A DNA stretch of 64,000 nucleotides from Trichomonas vaginalis G3 (GCF_026262505.1 NC_067208.1:2356001-2420000); one strand, 5' to 3'; numbered from the stretch's first letter, positions 26,533 to 38,846 are shown. The notes: generated by a model from the letters alone, not told the origin. Made by a program: numbers and translations.

Positions 26533-27429
26533 TTAAACTTCTGCGCCAACAGATTTATCATCAGCCTTTTTGCGAAATACAAATATGTATACACAAACGC
26601 CAATAACAACAGCGACAATAACAACTGCAACGACAATTCCAACTATGAGGCCAACTTTAGATCCTTTTGATCCGGAGCCACCACTACTTCCAGATTTATC
26701 ACTTCCGGATAGTCCTTTCTCCGAGCCACCACTACTTCCAGATTCATCACTTCCGGATAGTCCTTTCTCCGAGCCACCACTACTTCCAGATTCATCACTT
26801 CCGGATAGTCCTTTCTCCGAGCCACTACCTCCATCTCCATGTCCATTTCCAGATTCATCACTTCCGGATGAAGGGGCTGTAACAGTAACAAACATGTCAT
26901 TTTCGTCTGCATCTGTTGTGATATCTGGTTCATTACACACATTGTATTTGGACGGCTTAACCTTGCTTGTCGAAATATATTGATTACTTCCTTTATAAGA
27001 TATTTGATTACTTGAAAAAGAATTCGATAGAAAAGTATAATTTTGTTTGGGTGTTCCTGTGTAAGCATATATAATTGAGTATTGATGATTGGAATTATCC
27101 ATGATATAAGGTTGTTGTAGTGGATTTGTGATATCTGATGCATCAGTAACAGTAGCTTGTGATGATTCTAATTCCACCATAATCGGACCTTTAACTGTCA
27201 GGGTTGCATTGTTACCTTTAATCACAAATTTGCAGACTTTTGTATCTGAGATAGTGAGGTTACTAATATTGGATTTCTGAATTTCATATACACCATATAT
27301 TTCTGTGCAGCCGATTGTTTGTCCATTGCTTACGTTTATTTGGACATTAGGTTTGGTAGGGTGCATCATATCAGCAAATTGTTTAGATAGATTCTTGGCT
27401 AAACCTAAGATAGGAAGTAAAGATATCAT
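26533..27429 (-). CDS. Putative type I surface glycoprotein with Ser/Gly repeats (298 aa)
   Basis: A weakly hydrophobic N-terminus (M-I-S-L-L-P-I-L-G-L-A) is followed by a strand-rich ectodomain with many N-x-S/T sites. Then comes a low-complexity Ser/Gly/Asp/Glu stalk with three copies of a 16-residue unit (GSDESGSSGGSEKGLS), a 24-residue hydrophobic transmembrane helix, and a short tail starting F-R-K-K. This architecture is typical of trichomonad surface proteins that may take part in adhesion. The family of the ectodomain is not recognised. The start has a TCATTA-type initiator a few bases upstream. Confidence 0.75.
   Translation of the reverse strand: MISLLPILGLAKNLSKQFADMMHPTKPNVQINVSNGQTIGCTEIYGVYEIQKSNISNLTISDTKVCKFVIKGNNATLTVKGPIMVELESSQATVTDASDITNPLQQPYIMDNSNHQYSIIYAYTGTPKQNYTFLSNSFSSNQISYKGSNQYISTSKVKPSKYNVCNEPDITTDADENDMFVTVTAPSSGSDESGNGHGDGGSGSEKGLSGSDESGSSGGSEKGLSGSDESGSSGGSEKGLSGSDKSGSSGGSGSKGSKVGLIVGIVVAVVIVAVVIGVCVYIFVFRKKADDKSVGAEV
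26675..26826. repeat. 48-bp tandem repeats coding for the Ser/Gly stalk
   Basis: Just over three near-identical 48-bp units lie inside the surface-protein gene, each encoding 16 residues. As the unit length is a multiple of three, copy number can vary without loss of frame. Confidence 0.85.
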
Positions 27430-27878
27430 TTTGAAATAATGAAGTCAATGATTCAAATTTGTTTCTACTTCAATTCGATTATAATTTCTGAACACTCTTC
27501 AAGAAATTCTTAATTTCATTCAATAGTATTTCATATTGTCGAAGTCCATATTTATACATGATTAAGATCACCAATGGGACAAATCCATTTCAAATTCAAA
27601 TTCTAAAATGTTTCTAACAGAAATATTAATTCTTGTACTAATGGTAGATATAACTTCAATGCTAGGATTGTTAAAAATGCAAAAAATCAAAAATTATTAG
27701 TCAAATTAATTTGAACATTTAAAACGTTTTTCTTTGCAACAAGTCTAAATTCATGATTCAATCTGTACTATGAACAAATTTTATCTTGAAATTATAATTA
27801 GAATTCAATGTGTTTTTGTGAATTAAATACTTATTGAATCGAGATCTTTTCTTAATTCAATGATAATTTTATAATTAA

Positions 27879-28168
27879 TTATAAATACAATGAAACATAT
27901 TCGAAATTGAAAAGAATGACTTTTTCTGTTCTTTCAATCATTCAATTTGAATTTTGCAATATTGGATTTCGCATTAAATAGCTATTAAATACAACAAGCA
28001 ATTTAACTTACATTCAAATTTATTTGTGTTATATTCAATCTTCTCAAAACTTATAATTTTCGGCTATAGCATGATTATATGCTATATAATATAATAAACC
28101 TATAATAGTATCATTCTTTCAATTATTTGAAAAGAAAACCGAAAAAATCTATTTTCGGTCTATAACAA
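27879..28168 (+). repeat. About 290-bp dispersed repeat, copy A (inverted partner at 37,130-37,424)
   Basis: The segment from ATAAATACAATGAAACATAT through the GGTCTATAAC end recurs in inverted orientation at 37,130-37,424. Inside it are TTCGGCTATAGCATGATTAT and the near-inverted ATTTTCGGTCTATAAC. It carries no frame and is a non-coding dispersed repeat, perhaps a MITE or solo fragment of a larger transposon. Confidence 0.75.
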
Positions 28169-28263
28169 ATTAATTATAATACCCATCAATTCAAATTTTT
28201 GGGTCCCTTTTGCAACGAAATCATAATGCCCAAAGCTCAGAAAAGGTTTGGAGTATATTTCAA

Positions 28264-28389
28264 ATATATATAATTATTACTCACATTTAATATATATAAT
28301 TATTACTCACATTTAATATATATAATTATTACTCACATTTAATATATATAATTATTACTCACATTTAATATATATAATTATTACTCACA
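28264..28389. repeat. 26-bp tandem repeat, five copies
   Basis: Five nearly perfect units of ATATATAATTATTACTCACA plus TTTAAT follow one another. It is a minisatellite-like array in intergenic host DNA with no apparent function. Confidence 0.9.
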
Positions 28390-28415
28390 ATTTTTGAAAG
28401 AATATTCAATTAGTG

Positions 28416-29501
28416 TAGGGTTGTTAAAAATATCAAAAATTAGCGTTTTGAAGACACCATGGTGTCTTATAATTTTCCCTTCCTTATTGGCGTGTAGAAA
28501 TAAATGCGCCAATAGATTGAAGAAGAAGAATTGTTTTTCTCTTAATGAACTTTAATCCTTTTGATATAAGAATATTAAAAATATTAATATAATTTCGATT
28601 TCGGAAATTAAATTTCCAAATTTTTTGTCGATTTCGGAAATAACAGGATCCCGCATCCAACACGCAACAACAAAACACAAAACACACTTTTTGGTTCTGT
28701 CATCGTTTTAATCGTAATTTATGTAATACATGATTTGTATAAATTTTACAATAATAGAACCTATATTATATTCTTTTCAAAGATTTTTGCAAATCATCAA
28801 AAATAATTGTATTTTAAAAAACTTAAATTAGTTTTTATGATTGACTAAAGCAATCATATTTATTCATCATTAAATAAACAAAAAAATAATATTTGAGAGT
28901 TATTTCAAAAAAAACACATTGAATTTATTAATTTGTCTCAATTTCAGTATTATAAATTTTTATAATTTCAATATTTTGAAATACACTTTTTAATATTTCA
29001 ATATTTATGATATTTCAATGTATTAAGTGGTCTCAAATTGAGCTTCTCAAATATAAGTTGGCATATTCAAATAATAAAATTAAATAATATTTAAAATAAT
29101 AAATAAAAGTGATTGAGGTCATAGCTAAACGGCTGTTTCAGTCATTAATTCTTAAAAATAAAAAGGGTAAAAACTAAATAAAATGGGTAAAATTCAATAG
29201 TGTCTGTGCTATCGTTCAATTTGAAGGTGTCTTTTGGAACCGCAAGACACATTGAATTTTTGAATAGTGTATTATGGTTTGACAGACACCAATGAAAAAA
29301 ATAAAATGATATTTATTTTAAATATATAAGATCCTTATATAAAATATAAATATTTTATCGTTTTATTTTCTTGTTTTAGAAATGTTTTTTATTGAACAAT
29401 CAATAAAACTAACTCCAAAATAAAATTTTTGATTTAAAGACACTATGATGACACCAGGCAAATCTTCCAAGACACCTATCGTCGGGAATCTAACAACCCT
29501 A
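28416..29501. repeat. MITE-like element with TAGGGTTGTTA inverted ends
   Basis: TAGGGTTGTTA at 28,416 and its inverse TAACAACCCTA at 29,491 bound about 1.1 kb of AT-rich DNA without a gene. Inside, several GACACC/GGTGTC pairs occur, including a small hairpin GACACCATGGTGTC near the left end. A related end (TAGGATTGTTAAAAATGC) sits at 27,663, suggesting a family. The class, perhaps a TA-inserting DNA transposon, is unproven. Confidence 0.5.
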
Positions 29502-30554
29502 TTTTTACAAAATTTTTAATAACCGCTTAAAAAAATTAAAATTTTATTCTTTGGCCTTGACCACTTCACATTTTTGGTATCATTTTATTCATTTGAAATT
29601 TTTTTTGGAGTAGCATCAACGCAAGATAGTACGAAATATCGATACCTCAATGAAGCACTAACCACACAGATGCAAAAAACACACGAAAAACAAAAACTTT
29701 ATCTAATATTAGCAAATCTTTCAACAAATCAAGCATAAATGCGCAATAAGAACATACCAAACGGCTACACATATACAAGATAATATCTAAACAACTCACA
29801 AACCATTACTTAAGCGAAGACAGAAAGGAAATTGAAACAGATTACGAAAAGGAAGACCTGAAGAAAGACCGAAACACAAAGAAAGTGATAGAAAAGCAAG
29901 TAAAAGACAAGACCAGCTAAAGAAGTACAGAAGAGCGAAAAAGATCGATACGACTGGAAGATTAATTTACTGTTTCTCAGTCTCCAAGCCGAGTTCAAGA
30001 CTCAGAACAAACACCACAAGTATGTTGATTATGTATTATATCTTCTTATATGGTTGTTTTAGGAATAAAATCCTTTTTTATGCTTTAAATTTAACTTTTT
30101 TTATCCTCATTGAATGTCAAAAATTTTTGAATAGTTTACACTTTTTGGCGGGCATACAATTTTTCTTTTATTTCTTGTTAAATAAAATTAGCATCTAATA
30201 ACAAATTAATTTTTCATTTAATATGGATTTTTTTTGTTCCCCTAGAATTTGACAGCTTACAGAATATGCTTATTTTTATGATATTTAGAATGCTAATTAA
30301 ATGAACAATCTATATTCCCAATATCAGAGATTTTTTGTTTTTCTCACCTTTCTGACATAGGAAAAGGGTAAATTTTTAGCAAAAAACGATTGACTTTAAT
30401 AAAAATTTCAAAAACATCATCATTGAGATCATTTTTCATATAAATAATATAACCTGTTTATACGCATTCATTTCCTTAAGTTTAATGAAATTCCAGTAAA
30501 CGACCACTTATTAAAAAGTGACGATTTGAACAGGTTTGTCTAAGAAGATTGAAT
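29502..30554. other. Intergenic region upstream of the first Myb gene
   Basis: AT-rich DNA with no gene, RNA or clear repeat. Short frames are low in complexity. The last 100 bases before the Myb start include AGGTTTGTCTAAGAAGATTG and give no strong initiator. Confidence 0.4.
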
Positions 30555-31121
30555 ATGAATATCGAATATCCAAGCAATGCTACCGATTATGCAGGGCAAC
30601 AAACCAGTCAGCATTTTCCTTCTCAAACTAAATCAGAAGAGAATGATGATCAGCATAAACCGACAAGCGCCGATTTTCTAGGCTTTAACGTTCATTTTGG
30701 TGATCAATTAGAGCCTCAACAAACATCAGGCAGTCGAGCAAGAGCTAAGCGATGGACGCCAGAAGAAGATCAGAAGCTGCGCGATGCAATCACACAACAT
30801 GGTACAACAAATTGGCAAGCAGTTGCTACAATGGTTGGCAATGGAAGGGCTAGATCACAATGCAGTCAAAGATGGAATCGTGTTCTTAATCCTGAAATCT
30901 CAAAGGCCAATTGGTCTAAAGAAGAAGAACAGATACTTATCAAAAGCGTAGAACAATATGGCAATAAAGCATGGACTAGAGTCGCTCAGCAACTTGGAAA
31001 TAGAACGGATGTACAATGTCGTTTCAAATATAGATATTTAATGAAAAAATTCGATCAAGCTAACGCTCTAGCAGCTCAAGAACAACCGCAACAAATGCCT
31101 AAAGAAACAGATACGGTTTGA
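30555..31121 (+). CDS. R2R3 Myb-like transcription factor (188 aa)
   Basis: Two Myb repeats occupy residues about 65-170. The first runs from R-W-T-P-E-E-D to W-N-R-V-L-N-P, with spaced Trp residues; the second from N-W-S-K-E-E-E to a F-K-Y-R-Y end, where the third Trp is replaced by an aromatic residue, as is common. The Asn/Gln-rich N-terminus may be disordered. The ATG at 30,555 is used rather than the TTG six bases upstream. It probably binds promoter DNA in the nucleus; trichomonads have large families of such short two-repeat Myb proteins. Confidence 0.88.
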   Translation: MNIEYPSNATDYAGQQTSQHFPSQTKSEENDDQHKPTSADFLGFNVHFGDQLEPQQTSGSRARAKRWTPEEDQKLRDAITQHGTTNWQAVATMVGNGRARSQCSQRWNRVLNPEISKANWSKEEEQILIKSVEQYGNKAWTRVAQQLGNRTDVQCRFKYRYLMKKFDQANALAAQEQPQQMPKETDTV

Positions 31122-34100
31122 ACCAAAAAATTGCTATATACCTTGTTGATTGTTTTGATGGTAAATTGTCATCATTTAATGCATATATATCGAATTAAAT
31201 GAATTCAATTTTCATAAGCCTGATTACTTTAAAGTTACTTTTAGTGGAATTTTTATTAATATTTTTTTGTAAGTGACCTAAGCGATAATAACTAATTGAT
31301 AATTCGGATATGTTTGATGAATATAGCATTTTCTCGAAAATATGAAGTATATTAATATTTTTATAACTGTAATAGCAGGATTTTCATGGCAGTGGCTATA
31401 CTACTACACCACACTTTAGTTATTTTCCGAAGCTTGGCTATTAATGCACTATAAAATTAATAAGTTTCAAATTTTCGAGTTATTTGTGGAAAGAATTAGC
31501 TTAAAACTGATCCCACTGTCTTGATCCTAGACCACAAACGGTTGATGTATCTTAAATCCCCAATTTTTTGTGTGGGGTTGTAAGATGCACAAAAGAGTAG
31601 CCATAAGATAATGTAAACTTGTAAATTCTACAACAATTTATAACGAAGTTTCAAAATCATTCTTTTAAACTCATTATCTTAATCCAAGCAATTTCCAAAC
31701 AAATTTTTTTGTTGCTTTTTTACGCGGATAAAGTCATTCTTACTGAGTTTTCTGAACATGAAATATTTCACATGGCTATTACAAGCCAGATTATACTTGT
31801 TTATACTATTCTTTAATATAAACGAATCATTGTCAATAATATTCAAGAAAATTCATGCAAAAAATGTCATTATTTGGTTAATTAAGTAACCTTCCAAAGA
31901 TGTAGGAAATCCTTCATTATTACTATTTATAATTCTCATAGTTTTCAATAATTGCTTGAATTTGAATTTAATTTAGCAAATGATAGCTTCTCATGCTAAG
32001 CAAATCTTAGAGTATAGGAGTCAGTGAATATTGTATATTGCTAGTATTATTATATTTCTCATATTAATTTTGAAACAAATATTATCTCTGAATATTCTAC
32101 GTATCAGTCAATAAATATAGTCTACTAATGCTACAAATTAAAATTCCCACAAGCATTAGTCTCCAGCCACAGATTCAATGAGAGCGAATAATTTTCCTTA
32201 CTATTACAATTCTATCTATTCTTGTGGAAATACGACATAATTCGTTCTATTTTCTAATGAAATTATGAAATTTAATAAATTTTCAATTTGCGAATTTTTA
32301 ATGGATTCATGCATTCATCCCAGACCAATCGATTTTGTTTTCAATAAGTATCCATATCAATAATTTATTATCCATTTGAAGATTTCGCTTCATTTTCCAT
32401 TTGGTGCAAAAGGTGACCAAACTATTTTTTGAAAGTTCGTCATATCTTTAATGGTACTATTTCAGCGTGTACAATGAATACAAAAATTCTAAGAGTGCCA
32501 CATAAAATAGTACTTTAGACTTGAGTTAATGCTACCAAGCAAATGTTAAAAAGATGACTTTAGTGTTTTGATAATCAAAGATTAAAATCATTATTGTCTA
32601 AATCAATAATCATAACGACAGAAGTTAATGTTTTTTCATTAGTGCTTTAAATCCACTTTTAAAAGTATACCTCAAAAATCAAAATATCAAAAAAAAATTG
32701 GCCGATAGGTTTGGCTTTAATTTTTGTCTGCTTTTATGATTTGATATGGATGTTATAATTTTAAAAGTTGAGCCAAATTCACCAATAGATTTTTGAGATT
32801 TGCAAATACTCAATAATTTTCAGCGTGTTATCTTTTATTAAAAGAACTATTTGGTTTCAGTATCATATAAATTGATATTTACTTTCTATTTGAACCTTCA
32901 TTTAGCTAATGATTTAGTAATACAGATTTCATCTAATCCTTATAAGAGAATTTTGAATTTGTTATAATAAAAAAACAAACAGATATAGCTTACACTTCTA
33001 TAATAAAGATACCTTTTATAGAAATCAGTATGAAATGTGTTTTTTGACACGTAAAGCTCTCAATTCATTATAACATGTTTGTCGATTTTTATATATTTTT
33101 CGCTTTCATTATCTATGATATTAAAAATTATGTCATCAGAATGTGAAATAATTAAACAAATGCCCTGCGGGAAGTATTTTATACTAGAATTTATAAAAAA
33201 AATCACTGTACGTTTAGCCTACTGGTTATGTCGTGGGGTTCAAAGGCAATATGTTCAAATCAGTAAGCACCCAGTTTTTTTTAACAAGGTGAATATAACT
33301 TTTGATCGAAATCAATGAGTTACATGAATTATCATTTATCTAACTACAATTAAATTGTGAAAATATACTATCCAATATTAGCGTTTAATAAAATCAAAGA
33401 TTATTGACTTATATTTTGAAAGTAATCTAAGCAGAATTTAGATATCCAAATTCTAAATATCTTCATGCTTAGATGCTAGATAATATATTCTTATTTGAAA
33501 AATTTATAATGTTATTATTTTCTTATTTGATATTTACTACAAGCAGAAAAGCATTTATATTGTAAATTAACAGATTATGATAATTATACTCGTTTTTATA
33601 TGTTCTTAATGAAGAATATCAAACGTATTTCTATGAGTTTTAAAAAATGAAAAGTTTTAATATGGCTAATATATTTATTATCATTAATAGAATAAAAAAG
33701 TTTTTTTCGCATATCACTCGATGATTTACCTTCGAGTTTTGATAAATTTCGAAAAAATTTAAGGAATGCTCTTTGAATTTCTTTACCTATAAGCATATTA
33801 TCTGCCGTATTATTTTTCGCTAATTGTAGAATTTTATTTAATTTTAATAATTAACCTTCTAAGCTTATTGAGAGATCACATTGTATATTTGATACGTAGT
33901 ACATATGCTAAATCTGTGAATTAGATTGTAAGATATTGAACAAACGTTCTTAAACATTTTAGATTTTAGGGAATTACTGAATTAAACTATATTTCTTATA
34001 TGATATCTTCATGTTTGGATGCTTTGGGTATAATTTATTGGGCTTTTTCTATCCAAATGTTTGGCAATGGTAACCCAATTTCTAACAAATTTATGATGGA

Positions 34101-35454
34101 AAAATTTATGACTTTTATGGAGCCGAAAAAAAAGCATAGAATGAATAAGACCATTAAAGATAAGCTGTAATTTGATTGTGAATTTTAAGAAAAGAATTTG
34201 GATTAAAATTTGAAATTCTTTTTTTTGAAAATTAGCCGATGATATGCTTAAGCTAAAAATTACTAGAAGCGGTGTGATATAATTTATATAAAAACAAAAT
34301 ACAGCTTGATTTATATAGTAATTTATGCTTTACATGTATTTTATATAAATTTTTATTGAATTCAAATATTCAATAGTTTTTTTATGCTAGATTAGTTGTA
34401 TTATTTAAATATATTATATTGGCAACCTTTCTTTACCCTGTCCTAATAAACGCATTTTGTAAAAAATATAGTGCATCAGTTTCGAACCAGCGTCCCCGGT
34501 ACCCAATAGTAAGGGGTAATAACCATTCGACCATTTGCCACGTAAAGCATCGCCAAATTTTTTTGTATTTAATCACTCCCAAAACACTGTTTTGGCTTAT
34601 TGGAAGCATATCAGACATAATCGCCATAATCAAAAAATCTATATACCCAATAACTAATAAATTTGTCGATATAGATTTTCCATAAAATTAGTTTTTAGTC
34701 TGATCTTAAAATAAATTTAATTTTTTATAAAAAAAAATCACATTTAAAAGTACCTTTTTAGTAGCTCGAAATCCTGTTGGTGGATTTCGGGCGTACTTCA
34801 AAATTAGCTTTTCTTCTACATATGCAAGCTATATTTTAAATATGGGGCAAATCGGATCGGCGAAAGGAGTTTAGTTACCTTTTTTGGTGCATTATTGTTC
34901 AATGTTTGGGAACTAGTTAAAAAGGCATAATTTATTGAGATATTATACCGATTATGAAATGCTTTACCAAAACTTGAATTCCAATATCGAAATTGCAATT
35001 CATATTCAATTGAAAAATGGATAAAAACTCAAAATTACAAAATTGCAGTACTATAGCATATATTCAAAATTAAATGAATAATGAAGTGATGCTAATCGTC
35101 CACGCTCTTAAAATGTGAAAGATAAAAATTATTAAGAATTGTTTTATATCTATCTATTAAAGAAAATAATTTGGTGTTTTTTATAAAGTAACATCAAAAT
35201 CTCGATATCTCAATTTTTCAATTTCAGTACAAATTCAATTTTGTTTCTTTTTATCTCCTATTAAATATTATCACAGATCTGAAAGATGCTATCATAATTT
35301 GAATGTAGCTCAATTTTGTATATCTCTTCAATTTTTTTATCCCCTCAATCCAATCCTACATGAAAAATGCAAGTAATTTGGAATAATAAAAAAAGACACC
35401 AAAGTGAAAAGAAAACGATGAAATTTTAGAACTTTACAAATTAAAAATATTTTC
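31122..35454. other. Long gene-free host interval (4.3 kb)
   Basis: This is very AT-rich with many stops in all frames. Two spots have tRNA-like box A and box B sequences (33,205-33,285 plus; 34,450-34,560 minus), but neither folds into a proper cloverleaf. Frames at 33,079, 33,596, 34,419 and 34,816 show no recognisable domain. I see no assured gene. Confidence 0.5.
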
Positions 35455-36033
35455 ATGATCACATCCGACCATATCCAAACTAAAGTGACTACGGTAAGTA
35501 AAAAAATGAAATGGACTGCAGAGGAGGATGAAATCCTGAAGTCCAGAATAGAGAAGTTTGGAACGGGAAATTGGTCATTGATCGCCCAAGAATTACAAGG
35601 CCGAACTGGTAAACAGTGTCGCGAGAGGTGGACTAATCAATTGAATCCTAATCTCAATCGCGATAACTGGTCTTCGAATGAAGATCGCATTTTACTCCAC
35701 CAACAACAGATCTTTGGTAATTCATGGTCGAAAATATCAAAATATCTGCCAGGTAGGAGTTCTAACTCAATAAAGAATAGATGGAGCTGGCTTTCACGTC
35801 ATAGAGCTTTACCACAAAAGAATAACGCTCCAGCAATAAAAATTCAGCCACAGATTCAACAGCAAAAGCCTTTGACAATGAATTTCGATCCTTCCACTTC
35901 TGAGTGTCTCGGATCCATCTCGTTTATGATGCTTGATCTTCCTGATGTTGAATTCAGTTCTGATTTCAATCTTCAGGATTTCCCAGCTATTGATACATCA
36001 GACAAAGGACTTTCCCTTTGGGATGTTCTCTAA
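35455..36033 (+). CDS. R2R3 Myb-like transcription factor (192 aa)
   Basis: Two Myb repeats lie at residues about 18-115: K-W-T-A-E-E-D-E-I-L to C-R-E-R-W-T-N-Q-L-N-P, then N-W-S-S-N-E-D to I-K-N-R-W-S-W-L. The recognition helix of the second repeat (N-S-I-K-N-R-W) fits the general Myb pattern. The acidic C-terminus (D-L-P-D-V-E-F) could be an activation domain. It is more canonical than the Myb at 30,555 and clearly a separate subfamily. Intronless host gene. Confidence 0.9.
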   Translation: MITSDHIQTKVTTVSKKMKWTAEEDEILKSRIEKFGTGNWSLIAQELQGRTGKQCRERWTNQLNPNLNRDNWSSNEDRILLHQQQIFGNSWSKISKYLPGRSSNSIKNRWSWLSRHRALPQKNNAPAIKIQPQIQQQKPLTMNFDPSTSECLGSISFMMLDLPDVEFSSDFNLQDFPAIDTSDKGLSLWDVL

Positions 36034-37129
36034 ATAATTAGTTTATCTTTCTTTCAATCGCTTCGTTCTTTTTAATTTTTAATTTGACACAGTCTCGTCG
36101 CCCAAAATTTATTCACATCAATCGAAAATGGCTTAATCACTATTTACAAATCAGGCTCCTCTTTTCATTCTCTTTTTTACTGCATTATCAAATATTCTAT
36201 ATTAAAAATGGTACAGTTTATTTGAGTAATAGAATGTGGCACTTAAAATCTGGAAAAGCGTAAAGAAGTTCCGTGCTTTTCTCGAAATTCCAACCATACG
36301 AAGATCAAAATATTATTAAGAGGGAAAAGAATAGAGAATTCATGTAGAATAGAAACTACAACTCGATAGAAATTCCTGGATAAAGAGAATGGAGATTAAT
36401 TCCGTTGTAAAAACAAACGTGAATAAATATTCCTGAAAAAAATGTATATTTAATTTAGTCAAAGCAATACAGTGGCGCAGAATATTAGTCTCTCAGTCCA
36501 GGATTAGAACGCACGCTCTAATTTACGGATATTGGCGTGAATCTTAGGGAATTTTGCAGTTTTGTAAATAAACTTTACAAATGTAAATTGGTTTTGTAAA
36601 CACTTTACATGCTATATTCATTGTTTGAAAATCGGGTAAAATAATGCAAATTTTTGTGCCATAAATGATTTATATAAAAGTATGCTATAGCCTCGAATGT
36701 GTTACCAAATTTCGTGCATCAAATTACGATTTTTTCATAAAAATCTATGAAATCATTAGATTGAAGTCAATTATTTAAAAATAAATAAAATATATAATGC
36801 CTTGGTTCAGATAAAGTATATCTGAAAATCTAAAACTTGGTTGTTTGTCCCCTTTGAAAGAAGAGGCAAAAAGTGACTCACAGAAAATGGAAAATCAAAT
36901 GAACGGCATATAAATTTTCTATAAAGTATGTCTGTTTGCACGTTTATTTGTAATTTCTATAAATTTTGCTGGTTTCAAGATTTATATGTGCATTCAATTT
37001 TTTTTTGAATAGATCATTTAAATATTAAACTATTTCGATTTTACCTGATCTAAATGATTCCCCGATATATCTTGATATTTGTGTTCAAACCAGAACAAAT
37101 CTGATCTTTTATTGATCTGAACGACTTTG
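36034..37129. other. Intergenic region
   Basis: AT-rich host DNA downstream of the second Myb gene. A segment around 36,470-36,560 (GTGGCGCAGAATATTAG) is slightly richer in GC and tRNA-like in look, but no cloverleaf results. Nothing else is seen. Confidence 0.4.
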
Positions 37130-37424
37130 TTGTTATAGACCGAAAATAGATTTTTTCGGTTTTCTCTTCAAATAATTGAAAGAATGATACTATTATAGGT
37201 TTATTATATTATATAGCATATAATCATGCTATAGCCGAAAATTATAAGTTTTTAGAAGATTGAATATAACACAAATAAATTTGAATGTAAGTTAAATTGC
37301 TTGTTGTTTTTAATAGCTATTCAATGAGAAATCCAATATTGCAAAATTCAAATTGAATGATTGAAAGAACAGAAAAAGTCATTCTTTTCAATTTCGAATA
37401 TGTTTCATTGTATTTATAATTATA
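37130..37424 (-). repeat. Dispersed repeat copy B, inverted relative to 27,879-28,168
   Basis: From TTGTTATAGACCG to TATTTATAATTATA, this segment is the inverse of copy A with a few differences. Together the copies frame about 9 kb of host DNA with both Myb genes. Confidence 0.75.
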
Positions 37425-37689
37425 TGGCAAATAAGATATTTAAACTTGATTTTTGAAGGAAAATTCACAAAATTGAATAAATTCAAATAATTTTTATTCA
37501 AAAATAAACTAGTTATTTGAGTTTAATACTAATTATCTATTCAAACTACAAAGTTTGTAATTTAAAATATTTTGTGAGATCAGATTGAATTAATTCAAGG
37601 TTCTTTTCAAATTAATATTAATGACATATTACGCATTTTCGACATTCTTAAACCAAATATATAAAAATGGGAGACGAATGTTAAATTTG

Positions 37690-37917
37690 CTAAGACATGG
37701 GGGAGTTGTCTGCAAAGTTTTAACTCTTATCTCTAACAAAAATTAATTTTTAAAAATGACCGAATACGTTTCACAGCGAGAGAAAAAATAAAAGGCAAGA
37801 TAGAATTTTCTAGACATAAAGAAGTTGTTTACCGAGTTTTAGCTCTTATCTCTAACAAAAAATTAATTTTTTAAAAAAAATGACCGAAATACGTTTCACA
37901 GCGAGAAAAAAATAAAA
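37690..37917. repeat. Two direct copies of about 110 bp
   Basis: Two copies share AGTTTTARCTCTTATCTC, a T/A-rich middle and ACGTTTCACAGCGAG. They lie about 200 bp left of the nested-insertion site and may belong to the older element's flank or to host DNA. No gene is present. Confidence 0.65.
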
Positions 37918-38094
37918 CTGTACACTGATTTTTAATTTTCATTTCCAGTCACTTTACTTATTATTTTTTCTTTTTTTCATTTTAATTATAAATTATTTCA
38001 TAATACGTTTATTTACGTTACCATTTTCTTTATTCTTTTGAATTCCATACTAGACACTTATAGAATATTTTGATTGTTAACGTACTTCATTAGA

Positions 38095-38128
38095 ATGAAT
38101 CCTTACAAAGGGTATGTCGATCGAATTT
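38095..38128 (+). pseudogene. Left remnant of the older integrase-type gene split by Polinton 2
   Basis: A short coding-like start (M-N-P-Y-K-G) sits directly against the left target duplication of Polinton 2. The rest of the same fossil gene lies beyond the right end of the element (60,589-61,246). I describe it only as a remnant; the gene is interrupted by the insertion. Confidence 0.5.
38124..38128. repeat. Target-site duplication, left (AATTT)
   Basis: AATTT abuts the left terminal repeat and recurs at 60,584-60,588 after the right one. A 5-6 bp duplication is what a Polinton integrase leaves. Confidence 0.8.
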
Positions 38129-38824
38129 AGTTAGTATACAAGTCTTGGGTATGGTGGCACTGCGTTCCACCTTACCCAATACTTGTGAATTTGACACTTT
38201 ACAAAACCGCTAACGTATATTTTACAACACAAACACGAAACACTAACTTAACCTTAAATATTTACAAAGCCGCCAACCACTTCACTTCACTAACGAACTC
38301 ACTAATGTAAAAATAAACGTTCTCACTATCGTTCTCACTAACAACTTCACTAATGTTCTCATAAATTTTCCTCAATATCTTCATCATCAGTGTTAACCCT
38401 ATTGTAGTCATACTTGAAGCCATAAACTTTCTCTAACTTCTTAACGTACAATTTACATAACTTACCTTCGTCATCGTATGGTTTAATGATATAACTATTT
38501 CTATCTTTATACACAGTCAATGAAAAGTCAACTGGTCTAGGATGTATTTGAAAGAACATGTTATGCTCAGGAAGGAAGAATAAATGTTTAAATGTATGTT
38601 TGTTATATGTTTTGATTTGTATGAGTTGCTTTTGTTCTGTCATTACATCCAAATAAAATAAAAATAATTTTAAAAAATAAAATAAAAAATAAATGATATC
38701 ACCACCCTCACACGTATGAAAACATAGCACAAAAATAAATTTAGGTGAAGTGGTGAGATCTCACCTCTTTTTTCACCTGTTTTTTTCACCCTGTTGAATT
38801 CATTGCTTTATAACTCTCTTCCTT
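38129..38824. repeat. Left terminal inverted repeat of Polinton 2
   Basis: About 696 bp, the inverse of 59,888-60,583. It contains the 94-aa gene, a run of iterated (GT)TCTCACTA/TTCACTAA motifs (38,265-38,365), and a perfect 14-bp palindrome GGTGAGATCTCACC at 38,752-38,765. These are candidates for terminal replication signals. Confidence 0.9.
38359..38643 (-). CDS. TIR-encoded conserved small protein (94 aa), left copy
   Basis: The frame runs from the ATG at 38,643, preceded by TTATTTTATTTGGATGTA. The product has a strand-rich middle (F-Q-I-H-P-R-P-V-D-F-S-L-T-V-Y) and an acidic C-terminus (D-D-E-D-I-E-E-N-L). An identical protein is encoded by the right repeat (60,069-60,353). As part of the TIR it is kept identical by whatever keeps the repeats identical. 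Its size and strand pattern recall the small genes at 4,769 and 42,430, so it may be a distant member of that family. Confidence 0.7.
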   Translation of the reverse strand: MTEQKQLIQIKTYNKHTFKHLFFLPEHNMFFQIHPRPVDFSLTVYKDRNSYIIKPYDDEGKLCKLYVKKLEKVYGFKYDYNRVNTDDEDIEENL

Positions 38825-38846
38825 GGTTTCTTTTTAGTTGCTTTCT

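Noticed and set aside
27430-30554. Possible gene on either strand in the 3-kb interval
   Set aside because: Only short AT-driven frames; repeats and a MITE-like element explain most of the interval.
33205-33285. tRNA-like sequence with box A (TAGCCTACTGG), a box B-like stretch and a following T-run
   Set aside because: Box spacing is too short and the acceptor and T arms do not pair. At best a tRNA-derived remnant.
34450-34560. tRNA-like sequence on the minus strand with box A (TGGTCGAATGG) and box B (GGTTCGAAACT)
   Set aside because: Box spacing is right, but the acceptor, anticodon and T stems do not form, so no functional tRNA is called.
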